Positions 32,182 to 39,837 of a stretch of DNA of 44,326 nt are shown here, in pieces. The notes beneath the pieces are model-generated. The model was not told the DNA's origin and ran no database searches. It saw only the letters and a program-made list of their open reading frames with translations. The stretch is from Christensenella sp. UBA4379 (GTDB lineage: Bacteria > Bacillota > Clostridia > Christensenellales > Aristaeellaceae). The stretch lies in assembly GCA_002391225.1 (NCBI GenBank), contig DGRV01000096.1:60945-105270 (forward strand), given 5' to 3'. The number at the start of each line of letters is the position of its first letter. The first letter of the stretch is position 1. The position numbers and the translations under genes are program-made.

Positions 32182-33174
32182 TCAGAGAGCTTTCTGAATG
32201 GTTTCAACGACATGATTGTCGATCATTCTGGTGGCCTGCCGGATGGCGCAGGCGATGGCGTGGGCGTTGCTGGAGCCGTGGGCTTTGATGACGGTGCCCT
32301 GTACGCCCAGCAGAGGAGCGCCGCCGACTTCCGTATAGTCCATGGACTTTTTGACCCGGCTGAAGGCAGGCTTGGCGATCAGCGCGCCGATTTTCCCGCG
32401 GGTATCGGCAAGCAGTTCTTTTTTGATGATGCCCAGCAGGGTAGAGGCGACGCCTTCCATAAATTTGAGGATCAGGTTTCCGTAGAAACCGTCTGTGACC
32501 ACGACATCGGCGATATCCGCTGTAATGTCACGGCCTTCGACATTGCCGATAAACTGGAAGGGAGCCTGTTCCATCAGCGGATACGCTGCTTTGACCAGGG
32601 CGTTTCCTTTTTCCGCTTCAGCGCCGATATTGACCAGGCCGACGCGCGGATTGGGAAGACCCTGCACCATCTTCATGTAGGCGTTGCCCATGATGCCGAA
32701 CTGGGGCAGGTATTCCGGGAGACTGTCGACGTTGGCGCCGCAGTCGATCAGGCAGAAATAGCCTTTTCCGTTGGGAAGCAGCGGGGCAAGAGCGGGGCGG
32801 TCAATCCCCGGGATCCGGCCCAGGCGGAACATGCCGCCGGCCAGCGTAGCGCCGGTCGAACCTGCGGATACGAAGCCATCCGCTTCTCCTTCTCTGACGG
32901 CGAGCATCCCCATCACCACGGCGCTTTGCTTTTTCTGGCGGACGGCCATGACGGGAGCGTCGTGATTGGTAATGATGTCCGGCGTTTCAAGCAGCTTGAT
33001 CCGGTCGTGAATATCGTCCGTGCCGGTTAAAAAAGGCTGTATGGCGGAGATCGTTCCGGCCAGCGTGACCGTCAGTTCAGGATCAGCGCGAAGCGCTTCC
33101 ACCGCTCCCTGAACGGTACAGGCAGGCGCGTTATCACCGCCCATGGCGTCAAGAATTATATGCCGCAAAATCAT
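32182..33174 (-). CDS. plsX: Phosphate acyltransferase PlsX
   Basis: A 330-residue enzyme converting acyl-ACP to acyl-phosphate, the acyl donor for phospholipid synthesis. The ATG at 33174 gives the family N-terminus ILRHIILDAMGGDNAPA; the longer open frame reaches back through the promoter at 33227-33255. Conserved blocks are SAVVMGMLAVREGEADGFVS, AGSTGATLAGG, LIDCGANVDSLPEYL, NPRVGLVNIGAEAEKGN and VVTDGFYGNLILKFMEG. It heads the plsX-acpP-rnc-smc-ftsY operon. The ribosome site (GGAGCG) is modest. Confidence 0.95.
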   Translation of the reverse strand: MILRHIILDAMGGDNAPACTVQGAVEALRADPELTVTLAGTISAIQPFLTGTDDIHDRIKLLETPDIITNHDAPVMAVRQKKQSAVVMGMLAVREGEADGFVSAGSTGATLAGGMFRLGRIPGIDRPALAPLLPNGKGYFCLIDCGANVDSLPEYLPQFGIMGNAYMKMVQGLPNPRVGLVNIGAEAEKGNALVKAAYPLMEQAPFQFIGNVEGRDITADIADVVVTDGFYGNLILKFMEGVASTLLGIIKKELLADTRGKIGALIAKPAFSRVKKSMDYTEVGGAPLLGVQGTVIKAHGSSNAHAIACAIRQATRMIDNHVVETIQKAL

Positions 33175-33226
33175 CGCTCCAATCCACTGAGAACTGACGT
33201 TTTTGCAAGAAAAACGCCACAAACGG

Positions 33227-33255
33227 ATTTTAACACAAAAGCCCTGCCATTTCAA
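33227..33255 (-). promoter_or_regulatory. Sigma-A promoter of the plsX-acpP-rnc-smc-ftsY operon
   Basis: On the minus strand TTGAAA (33255-33250) and TAAAAT (33232-33227) are separated by exactly 17 nt, about 53 nt before the plsX ATG. No FapR-like dyad was recognised. Confidence 0.8.
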
Positions 33256-33294
33256 GTATTCGTCCGAAACGGAAAGAAAATTTCTACCGGTTGA

Positions 33295-33323
33295 TTGACA
33301 CGGGCATTTTTTCGGGATATACT
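33295..33323 (+). promoter_or_regulatory. Strong sigma-A promoter of mgtE
   Basis: Consensus TTGACA (33295-33300) and TATACT (33318-33323), 17 nt apart. Transcription would start near 33330, leaving a 165-nt leader before mgtE. Confidence 0.85.
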
Positions 33324-33329
33324 GATTCT

Positions 33330-33494
33330 ACAAAAGAAAAAGGAGGTGCCGGTAATGGATGACGGAAGATGTCAGGCGGGCGATGACATACCTTTATCGC
33401 GTTCTGCGCCATTGACTGGCACACTTCGCTGATTTGTCATGTTATCAAACGCTCTCTTCTGTCTAATGTTTATTGACAGGAAGGAGAGGCTGTT
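33330..33494 (+). promoter_or_regulatory. Structured leader of mgtE (candidate Mg2+-responsive cis element)
   Basis: The leader has a 25-codon open frame and several pairings: GCGAT/ATCGC (33380-33384 with 33396-33400), GCCA/TGGC (33408-33411 with 33417-33420), and TGTCAT (33435-33440), which can pair with ATGACA (33383-33388) or with ATGAC at 33359-33363. The last two pairings exclude each other, as in an attenuator or riboswitch. The sequence does not look like the known M-box Mg2+ riboswitch. mgtE itself has its own site AGGAAGGAG just before the ATG. Confidence 0.5.
33355..33432 (+). CDS. Candidate 25-residue leader peptide upstream of mgtE
   Basis: An ATG lies 7 nt after AAAAAGGAGGT, one of the best ribosome sites in the window, and opens a 25-codon frame ending TGA at 33430-33432. 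The peptide begins MDDGRCQAGDDIP and ends PLTGTLR. Acidic pairs and an acidic-then-proline run near the start resemble features known to destabilise translating ribosomes when Mg2+ is low, the principle behind the Salmonella mgtL leader. It could instead be chance within a structured RNA. It is too short for homology judgement. Confidence 0.45.
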   Translation: MDDGRCQAGDDIPLSRSAPLTGTLR

Positions 33495-34865
33495 ATGGAA
33501 TGGGAAAAAATGGTGGAGCGCTTAACCGCTCTGCTGAATACGGGCAAACACAGCGAGCTGAGAGGCGCGCTGATGATGCTCAATGAAGTTGACATCGCTC
33601 ACTTCATGGAATCACTGGACAGGGAGAAGCTGCTCCTGTGTTTCCGTGTGCTGCCCAAGGATGTTTCCGCGGACGTCTTTACCTATATGTCCGCTGATCA
33701 GAAGCAAACCCTGATCGAATCCATCGGGGATAATGAAATCCGCTCCCTGATTGAAGACATGTTCCTGGACGATACCGTCGATTTCCTCGAGGAACTGCCG
33801 GCCAACGTGGTCCGCAGGGTGCTGCAGAACACCAGTGAAGAAAAACGAAACCTGATCAACCAGTTCCTGCGTTATCCGGAGAACTCGGCTGGGTCTCTGA
33901 TGACGATTGAGTACATGGAGCTGAAAACCGGGCTGAATGTCCGGCAGGCCATGAACGAGATCCGCAAGACCGGTCTGGACAAGGAAACCATCTATACCCT
34001 GTACATCATTGACAGCGCCAGGCGCCTGATCGGCACCCTCGCGCTGAGAACGCTCATTCTGTCCGAAGACGATGTCCTGATCGATTCGCTGATGGATACC
34101 AACATCATCAGCGTCCGGACGATGGACGACCAGGAGAAAGTCGCGGAAACCGTCCGTGAATACGACTTGATGACGATCCCCGTGGTCGATAATGAAAACA
34201 GGCTGGTCGGTATCATCACGGCGGACGATATCATGGACGTCATCGAAGACGAGAACACGGAAGACTTCGAAAAGATGGCCGCTCTGACGCCGTCTGAGGA
34301 CGAGTATCTGAAGACGTCTCCCTGGAAGCTGGCCAAAAACCGTCTTCCCTGGCTGCTGCTGATGGCCACCGTCGCGATCTTCACCGGCATGATTATTACC
34401 AACTATGAAGATGTGCTGAACAGCACCGCCATGGGCATCGTGCTGACGGCCTGTATCCCGATGCTGATGGACACCGGCGGTAACTGCGGCGCTCAGGCCT
34501 CCACACTGATTATCCGCGGTATCGCCCTGGGCGAGATTGAGTTTAAGGACCTTGGAAAAGCCCTCTGGAAAGAGTTCCGCGTCGCCCTGATAGTCGGCGC
34601 AATTCTGGCGGTGTTTACCTTCCTTCGGGTCCGGTTTATCAACCAGGCGACGGTTCCGATCGCGCTGATCGTTGCCGTGTCTCTGTACTGTACGGTCATC
34701 CTGGCAAAGGCCCTGGGCTGCGCGCTGCCCCTGTTCGCCAAAAAGGTCGGCTTTGACCCTGCGCTGATGGCCAGCCCGCTGATTACCACCGTGGTCGACA
34801 TGGCCTCCCTGACGATTTACTTCACCATCGCCACCGCCGTCATGCGTTCCGTCGGAATGATGTGA
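33495..34865 (+). CDS. mgtE: Magnesium transporter MgtE
   Basis: A 456-residue Mg2+ channel. The N domain (about 1-130) has helical repeats such as VDFLEELPANVVRRVLQNTS and the linker RYPENSAGSLMTIEYMEL. Two CBS domains follow (about 135-255) with LYIIDSARRLIGTLALRTL and IPVVDNENRLVGIITADDIM. Five membrane helices start near residue 275 (LPWLLLMATVAIFTGMII) and include the pore signature TACIPMLMDTGGNCGAQAS, the family hallmark. The CBS/N domains act as an Mg2+ gate. The ATG follows AGGAAGGAG. It is a single-gene unit with a terminator. Confidence 0.97.
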   Translation: MEWEKMVERLTALLNTGKHSELRGALMMLNEVDIAHFMESLDREKLLLCFRVLPKDVSADVFTYMSADQKQTLIESIGDNEIRSLIEDMFLDDTVDFLEELPANVVRRVLQNTSEEKRNLINQFLRYPENSAGSLMTIEYMELKTGLNVRQAMNEIRKTGLDKETIYTLYIIDSARRLIGTLALRTLILSEDDVLIDSLMDTNIISVRTMDDQEKVAETVREYDLMTIPVVDNENRLVGIITADDIMDVIEDENTEDFEKMAALTPSEDEYLKTSPWKLAKNRLPWLLLMATVAIFTGMIITNYEDVLNSTAMGIVLTACIPMLMDTGGNCGAQASTLIIRGIALGEIEFKDLGKALWKEFRVALIVGAILAVFTFLRVRFINQATVPIALIVAVSLYCTVILAKALGCALPLFAKKVGFDPALMASPLITTVVDMASLTIYFTIATAVMRSVGMM

Positions 34866-34889
34866 TCAGTTCATTACAATATACAATAG

Positions 34890-34927
34890 CCCCGCCGTTT
34901 TCACAGAGAAAGCGGCGGGGTTGTTTT
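34890..34927 (+). terminator. Terminator of mgtE
   Basis: CCCCGCCG (34890-34897) pairs with CGGCGGGG (34913-34920) around a 15-nt loop, followed by TTGTTTT. It lies 24 nt after the mgtE stop and reaches the 3' end of the convergent traX gene. Confidence 0.82.
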
Positions 34928-35693
34928 AGCGGATGACATATGTTTTAAGCAACCATAATATCCCCAGGTGGGCAGGATAGGCGGCGTAGCTGAACCACTT
35001 GGGCAGCTTGCTCTGCCAGCCAATGGGATAGATGATAAAAGGCAGGCTCAGCACGGCGAAGTTTTCCAGCCGGAATACGGCTTTATAAAGCGACGCTCCG
35101 TAGGGCGTCAGGGTGCCCAGCTTGGCAACGGGGATGCCGCAGATGGTGTTCATCAGCGTGGTTCCTTCGCCCCAGAAAAAGCAGAAGGCGATCATCAGCG
35201 CCGCCAGGCCGGATCTCGTTTTCCTGGCCATATACATGAGGATTACCAGCGTTACGCCCTTCCAGCCGTAATCCATATACACAAGGCAGGAGGCAAGAAT
35301 ACATAACATGGGAACCCAGATCTGGCTGTAATGCCATTTCTGCTTGATGCCGAACAATGACAGCTGGCCGAGAAACAGGGTGACGAATACGTTCAGCTGA
35401 TTCCACGAATGGGACAGCCCCAGCATGAAAAAGGGCTGGGAAATGATCGCGAAAAGGAGAAGCCTTAGCAGATACTTTGGATGATTGGACGTAAGTTCGC
35501 TGCCGACTACGCCGCACCAGATGAACAGGGGAAAGGCGATCCTGCCCAGCAGCCTCAGCTCCAGCACTTTGGGAAAAAAGACCACGGCGGTGTGATCAAT
35601 CAGCATATAAAAGATGGCGACAACTTTTAAGAAACCCGTATTCAGGTTTCCGGCCAGCTGGGGAAGGGGCTTTTTTGAAAGAGTCTGCTCCAT
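34926..35693 (-). CDS. TraX family membrane protein
   Basis: A 255-residue integral membrane protein with about eight hydrophobic segments. The start FLKVVAIFYMLIDHTAVVFF and the following LRLLGRIAFPLFIW match TraX, named from F-plasmid pilin acetylation, whose many chromosomal relatives in Firmicutes are of unknown role and related to membrane acyltransferases. The conserved His in MLIDHTA and the Arg in GRIAFPLF are present. The ATG follows AGGAGAACGC. It lies after the EF-G-like gene on the same strand but beyond a terminator. No conjugation genes are nearby. Confidence 0.87.
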   Translation of the reverse strand: MEQTLSKKPLPQLAGNLNTGFLKVVAIFYMLIDHTAVVFFPKVLELRLLGRIAFPLFIWCGVVGSELTSNHPKYLLRLLLFAIISQPFFMLGLSHSWNQLNVFVTLFLGQLSLFGIKQKWHYSQIWVPMLCILASCLVYMDYGWKGVTLVILMYMARKTRSGLAALMIAFCFFWGEGTTLMNTICGIPVAKLGTLTPYGASLYKAVFRLENFAVLSLPFIIYPIGWQSKLPKWFSYAAYPAHLGILWLLKTYVIR

Positions 35694-35729
35694 TGCGTTC
35701 TCCTGTTGAATTGGGATGAAAAGAAGAAA

Positions 35730-35753
35730 CCGCCGCGGTTTGCACCGCGGCGG
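35730..35753 (-). terminator. Terminator of the EF-G-like gene
   Basis: CCGCCGCGG (35730-35738) pairs with CCGCGGCGG (35745-35753), 6-nt loop. Reading the minus strand, the stem is followed by TTTCTTCTTTTC. It separates the EF-G-like gene from traX. Confidence 0.85.
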
Positions 35754-35767
35754 GATAGGGGAAGAAA

Positions 35768-37849
35768 TTATTCGTCTTCGTCCTCGTCCTTGACGGCGCT
35801 TTCGATGATCTTCTTGGCGGCGTCAGAGGGCATTTCCTCATAACGTTCAAACCGCTGGGTAAAGTAGCCCCTGGCCTGCGTCATGGAACGCAGATCGGTC
35901 GCGTATTTGAACATTTCACCCATAGGCACTTCGGCGGTGACCCGCTGCATGCCGTTCACCTGGTCCATACCCATGATGCGGCCGCGGCGCTTGTTCATAT
36001 CGCCCATAATGTCGCCCATGTATTCATCCGGCACGAACACTTCGACGTGCAGGATGGGCTCCAGCAGAACGGGGGAAGCTTCCATGCAGCCCTTCTTGTA
36101 AGCGATGCGGGCGGCAGTCTTGAAAGCCATTTCGGAGGAGTCTACCGGGTGATAGCTTCCGTCATAGAGCTTAGCGTGCAGGCCGACCATCGGATATCCG
36201 GCCAGAACGCCCTTGACGATGTTTTCACGCAGGCCCTTTTCGACGGAAGGAATGAAGTTGCGGGGAACGGCGCCGCCCACGACGGCGTCTTCAAACTCGA
36301 ACTGGATGTTGGTATCGCCGATGGGGGAGAACTCAATCCACACATCGCCGAACTGGCCGTGGCCGCCGGTCTGCTTCTTGTGACGGCCCTGCACGGAAAC
36401 CGTCTTGCGGATGGTTTCCCTGTAGGGAATCCTGGGATCGGACAGAACGGCGTTGGCGCCGAACTTGGAAGCCAGCTTGTTCTTGATCACGTCCAGATGG
36501 AGGTCGCCCTGGCCAGAGAGAACAGTCTCGGTGGTTTCGGCGTTCTTCTCGATTTTGATGGAAGGATCTTCTTCCATGAGGCGGGCCAGACCGGAGAAGA
36601 CCTTGTCTTCTTCGCCCTGCTTGGCGGCGGACACAGCCTTGGTCAGGCAGGGAACGGGATACTCGATGGACGGATAGCGGATGGGGCTGGCCTGGTCGCA
36701 GAGCGTATCGCCGGAAGCGGTCACGGACAGCTTGCTGATGGCGGCGATGTCGCCGGCGATCACCTTATCAGCGCCCTGCTGCTTTTTGCCGCGGAGGAAA
36801 TAGATGCCGGCAGCCTTTTCAGCCTTTTCAGAGTTGCTGTTGTAAAGGGCCGTAGCGGAGGTAAGGGTACCGGAGCAAACGCGGACCAGGGACAGCTTGC
36901 CGACAAAGGGGTCAGCGATGGTCTTAAAGACAAAGGCGGAGAAGGGCTCGTTCACGGAAGTGGCACGCTTGATTTCGTCGCCGGTCTTGGGATTGACGCC
37001 GACGTTTTCCGTGTGCGCGGGGGAATGCATGGTCACGATCGTGTTGAGCAGGGTGCGGATACCGACGCCCGTCAGCGCGGAAACGGGAACGACGGGGACG
37101 ATGTTGCCGCTCTTGATGCCGGCCTGGAAACCGGAAACGATCTCATCGTGCGTGAGCTCTTCGCCTTCCAGGTATTTCATCATCAGCTCGTCATCTTCGC
37201 TGGCGGCGGCTTCCGTCAGTTCGGCCATGCCTTCTTCAATGGCGGAGGACATATCGGCGGGGATGGGCGCTTCCTTCCAGGCCTTGCCAGCGCCTTCGTA
37301 GGCCTTGTTCTCCAGGATGTTGACGACGCCCTTGAAAGAAGCGCCGCTGCCGATGGGCAGCACCAGCGGAACGACGGTAGAACCGAACTTGTCGCGCAGG
37401 GCTTCCAGAACCTTATGATAATCGGCGTTTTCACGGTCCATCTGATTGACGATGAACATGCGGCAGACATGGCCGAGCTTGCCGGCGTTGTCCCACGCTT
37501 TTTCCGCGCCGACGGTCACGCCGCTGACAGCGCCGACCACGATCCCGGCGGTTTCCACCACGCGCAGGGAAGCGATCGCTTCGCCGATAAAGTCAAAATA
37601 TCCGGGGACGTCGATTACGTTGATCTTATTGTTTTTCCAGGTCAGCGGAGCGACGGAAGCGCTGATGGAAATACCGCGCTTGATTTCTTCCGGATCATAG
37701 TCGGAAACTGTGGAGCCGTCTTCCACTTTGCCCTGGCGGTCAATCAGTCCAGCAGCGAACAGCATCGCCTCTGTTAATGTGGTTTTGCCTTCGCTGCCAT
37801 GCCCGAGCAAGGCAATGTTCCGGATATCCTTTGTCATTAATTCAGCCAT
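35768..37849 (-). CDS. Elongation factor G-like GTPase (EF-G2 type)
   Basis: A 693-residue five-domain translational GTPase. The P-loop reads GHGSEGKTT (16-24) in place of the canonical AHIDAGKTT form. The G3 motif is DVPGYFDF (80-87), so the catalytic histidine of DTPGHVDF is Tyr84. G4 is NQMD (135-138). Domain IV has RHKKQTGGHGQFGDVWIEF, and domain V ends with the RSMTQARGYFTQRFERYEEM block. An acidic tail (VKDEDEDE) closes the protein. This pattern is known from clostridial EF-G paralogues; their role (special translocation or ribosome recycling) is not settled. It stands alone, away from rpsL-rpsG-tuf, as expected for a second EF-G. Confidence 0.9.
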   Translation of the reverse strand: MAELMTKDIRNIALLGHGSEGKTTLTEAMLFAAGLIDRQGKVEDGSTVSDYDPEEIKRGISISASVAPLTWKNNKINVIDVPGYFDFIGEAIASLRVVETAGIVVGAVSGVTVGAEKAWDNAGKLGHVCRMFIVNQMDRENADYHKVLEALRDKFGSTVVPLVLPIGSGASFKGVVNILENKAYEGAGKAWKEAPIPADMSSAIEEGMAELTEAAASEDDELMMKYLEGEELTHDEIVSGFQAGIKSGNIVPVVPVSALTGVGIRTLLNTIVTMHSPAHTENVGVNPKTGDEIKRATSVNEPFSAFVFKTIADPFVGKLSLVRVCSGTLTSATALYNSNSEKAEKAAGIYFLRGKKQQGADKVIAGDIAAISKLSVTASGDTLCDQASPIRYPSIEYPVPCLTKAVSAAKQGEEDKVFSGLARLMEEDPSIKIEKNAETTETVLSGQGDLHLDVIKNKLASKFGANAVLSDPRIPYRETIRKTVSVQGRHKKQTGGHGQFGDVWIEFSPIGDTNIQFEFEDAVVGGAVPRNFIPSVEKGLRENIVKGVLAGYPMVGLHAKLYDGSYHPVDSSEMAFKTAARIAYKKGCMEASPVLLEPILHVEVFVPDEYMGDIMGDMNKRRGRIMGMDQVNGMQRVTAEVPMGEMFKYATDLRSMTQARGYFTQRFERYEEMPSDAAKKIIESAVKDEDEDE

Positions 37850-37927
37850 AACGTTCTTTCCCCCTAAATTTTTTTACATACGGCAAGCAGGATAACTGCT
37901 TTCACGTAAAGCCAGCAATCAACTGCT

Positions 37928-37956
37928 ATTTTACCAAATATTCCATGGCATTGCAA
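37928..37956 (-). promoter_or_regulatory. Sigma-A promoter of the EF-G-like gene
   Basis: On the minus strand TTGCAA (37956-37951) and TAAAAT (37933-37928) are 17 nt apart, with about 78 nt of leader before the ATG. The ribosome site is TAGGGGGAAAG. Confidence 0.75.
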
Positions 37957-38036
37957 GGCTTTTCATGGAAAAGTTTTTGACAAGGGAAGTTTCTTCCTTT
38001 TTTTCAGATTTTTTTCAAAGTTTCTTCCCTCGCGCG

Positions 38037-38065
38037 TTGCTAAAATTGGTTTCTGTATGTATAAT
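38037..38065 (+). promoter_or_regulatory. Sigma-A promoter upstream of the ybaK-like gene
   Basis: TTGCTA (38037-38042) and a perfect TATAAT (38060-38065), 17 nt apart. Transcription would begin near 38072, which excludes the in-frame ATG at 38057 as a start for the following gene. The same promoter may serve the whole run of plus-strand genes to the window end. Confidence 0.82.
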
Positions 38066-38107
38066 AAGATTGTGTTTTTGTACCAAGAAACACGTGAGGA
38101 TGATCAA

Positions 38108-38596
38108 ATGTCATGGAACAGTGTAAGAGATTATCTTAGCCAATTCGGCGCTGAAAGCCGGATGATTGCCTTTCCCGTTTCTTCCGCTACGGTGGCGCTG
38201 GCCGCGCAGGCTTTGAACGTAGAGCCTGCTCGCATCGCGAAAACGCTGACGTTCCGTTACCAGGGCGGGTGTGTGGCGATCGTTGTTGCCGGAGACGCCC
38301 GGGTGGATAACAGCCTTTTCAAAGCATTTTTTCATGAAAAGGCCGTAATGCTGACCGCCGACCAGGTGGAAAAAATGACGGGGCATCCTGTAGGCGCGGT
38401 TTGTCCGTTTGCCTTAAAGCCGGGCGTTCCCGTCTATCTGGATGAATCTCTGAAGCGCTTTCAAACCGTATTTCCGGCCGCGGGGACATCCTCTTCGGCG
38501 ATCGAACTGTCTCTGGAAGAGCTTTTCCTTTTTTCCGGGGCGAAAGGCTGGATTCACGTTTCCAAAGGATGGCAGCAAACAGAAAACGAAGGTTGA
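38108..38596 (+). CDS. ybaK: YbaK/EbsC family aminoacyl-tRNA deacylase
   Basis: A 162-residue editing protein that hydrolyses mischarged tRNA such as Cys-tRNA(Pro). The ATG at 38108 follows GTGAGGATG and lies downstream of the predicted transcription start. Family features are the catalytic lysine in ARIAKTLTFRY, VAIVVAGDARVDNSLFK, and the substrate loop GHPVGAVCPFALK followed by VPVYLDESLKRF. The near-C-terminal AAGTSSSAIELSLEEL is also standard. Exact tRNA specificity (Ybak, ProXp or other) cannot be assigned. Confidence 0.9.
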   Translation: MSWNSVRDYLSQFGAESRMIAFPVSSATVALAAQALNVEPARIAKTLTFRYQGGCVAIVVAGDARVDNSLFKAFFHEKAVMLTADQVEKMTGHPVGAVCPFALKPGVPVYLDESLKRFQTVFPAAGTSSSAIELSLEELFLFSGAKGWIHVSKGWQQTENEG

Positions 38597-38628
38597 TTTA
38601 TAGAGTCTGATGAAGGGGAGGAATGACC

Positions 38629-39324
38629 GTGGCTGATCCGTTCGATCTCAATAACACGGAAAACAAACCGATTCGGGATATCGCCTATGAAGAACTGAAA
38701 CATTCCATCATCACCGGGGAATTACCTCCCGGATACAGGATTGTGGAAACCGTCTACGCCAACAAGCTGCACATCAGCAGAACCCCGCTGCGCGAGGCCC
38801 TGCGGAAGCTGGAGCTTGAGGGGCTGGTGAAATACGAGCTGCGCAAGGGCGTCATCGTCTGCGCGTTCACCATCAGCGACATCGACGAGATTTTCACCAT
38901 CCGGAACGCGATGATGCTGCTGATCCTGCCCTCGGTCATCGAAAGAGCGACGGAGGAGGATATTAGGAAGCTGCAGGACATCCTTGCCGAAATGGATGTC
39001 GCTCAGGCAAAGCAGGACTGCGACGCCCTGGCCGTGTATAACCGCCGGTTTCACGGGACGCTCGAGCACATTTCTGATAAAAAACGCATCCTGAACGTCA
39101 TCGACAGCCAGGAGGAGTACATCATCCGGTTTTCGGCCATCGCCATCTCCAACTATGCGCACCGCGAGCAGGCCCACCAGGAGCACCACAAGATGGTCGA
39201 GCTGCTCGAACAGCGCGATCTTCCGGGGCTGGAAAAGCTGATGCAGAGCCATCTGGAAGAAAGCAGGCAGACCTGCCTGTCCGCGCTAAAAAACAATGAA
39301 ATTCTGGAACGGAAGACCGATTAA
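38629..39324 (+). CDS. GntR family transcriptional regulator (FadR/FCD subfamily)
   Basis: A 231-residue DNA-binding regulator. I start at the GTG at 38629, 6 nt after AGGGGAGGA; the ATG at 38623 abuts that site. The N-terminal winged helix has IRDIAYEELKHSIITGELPP, the recognition segment HISRTPLREALRKLELEGLV and the wing YELRKGVIV. The C-terminal FCD effector domain (about 90-220) has FTIRNAMMLLILPSVIE and the metal/ligand-type residues in NRRFHGTLEHIS and EHHKMVELLE. The effector is unknown. It is followed by an Lrp-type gene and an aminotransferase, so amino-acid metabolism is a plausible target. Confidence 0.92.
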   Translation: MADPFDLNNTENKPIRDIAYEELKHSIITGELPPGYRIVETVYANKLHISRTPLREALRKLELEGLVKYELRKGVIVCAFTISDIDEIFTIRNAMMLLILPSVIERATEEDIRKLQDILAEMDVAQAKQDCDALAVYNRRFHGTLEHISDKKRILNVIDSQEEYIIRFSAIAISNYAHREQAHQEHHKMVELLEQRDLPGLEKLMQSHLEESRQTCLSALKNNEILERKTD

Positions 39325-39345
39325 AACGAAAGGATCAACGGCGGA

Positions 39346-39837
39346 ATGGAAAATCTCAAACTGGAATTGCTTGAATTGCTGCAGGAAGACTGCCGGATGC
39401 CACTGGAAAAGCTCGCGGTTATGACAGGGAAGGCGCTGGATCAGGTCGCCCAGGCCATCGACGAAATGGAAAAGGACGGCGTCATCCTCCGATACCGTCC
39501 CGTCATCAACTGGGACAAGATGCAGTCCAACCGTGTGGAGGCGATGATCGAAGTGCGCGTGACCCCGCAGCGCGATATGGGGTTCGACGCGATCGCCAGC
39601 AGGATCTACCGGTTTGACGAAGTGAAAAGCGTTTATCTGATGAGCGGCGGGTATGACCTGCTGGTCCTGGTAGAGGCTTCCACGCTGAAGGAATTGGCCC
39701 TTTTTGTCAGCGAAAAGCTTTCCACTTTGGACACGGTGACCGGCACGGCCACCAGCTTTGTCCTCAAGCGCTACAAACAGGACGGCGTCGTATTTGAAAA
39801 GCGTTCGCCTGACGGAAGGCTGGTTATTTCCCCATGA
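39346..39837 (+). CDS. Lrp/AsnC family transcriptional regulator
   Basis: A 163-residue regulator with an N-terminal helix-turn-helix (LLQEDCRMPLEKLAVMTGKA, then VAQAIDEMEKDGVILRYRPV) and a C-terminal RAM ligand-binding domain (EAMIEVRVTPQRDMGFD, VKSVYLMSGGYDLLVLVE). The HTH is more divergent than usual, lacking the D-A-R signature. Its stop overlaps the start of the aminotransferase gene (ATGA). This coupled regulator-aminotransferase pair recurs in clostridia and suggests amino-acid-responsive control of that enzyme. Confidence 0.92.
   Translation: MENLKLELLELLQEDCRMPLEKLAVMTGKALDQVAQAIDEMEKDGVILRYRPVINWDKMQSNRVEAMIEVRVTPQRDMGFDAIASRIYRFDEVKSVYLMSGGYDLLVLVEASTLKELALFVSEKLSTLDTVTGTATSFVLKRYKQDGVVFEKRSPDGRLVISP

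Noticed and set aside
31402..33030. Long open frame (542 codons) on the plus strand opposite plsX, acpP and rnc
   Set aside because: It is antisense to three recognisable genes, with no ribosome site, promoter or known motif; a GC-rich shadow frame.
33330..33494. M-box Mg2+ riboswitch before mgtE
   Set aside because: The conserved M-box segments could not be found; structure and sequence differ.
34926..35693. TraX as evidence for a conjugative element
   Set aside because: No relaxase, pilus, integrase or att-like repeats in the neighbourhood; chromosomal TraX homologues are common in Firmicutes.
36047..37777. Open frame of 576 codons on the plus strand
   Set aside because: Antisense to the EF-G-like gene; the Gly/Asp/Val-rich translation is a complement artefact.
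38057..38107. Extended N-terminus of the YbaK-like protein from ATG 38057
   Set aside because: The codons fall within and just after the TTGCTA-N17-TATAAT promoter, upstream of the likely transcription start.
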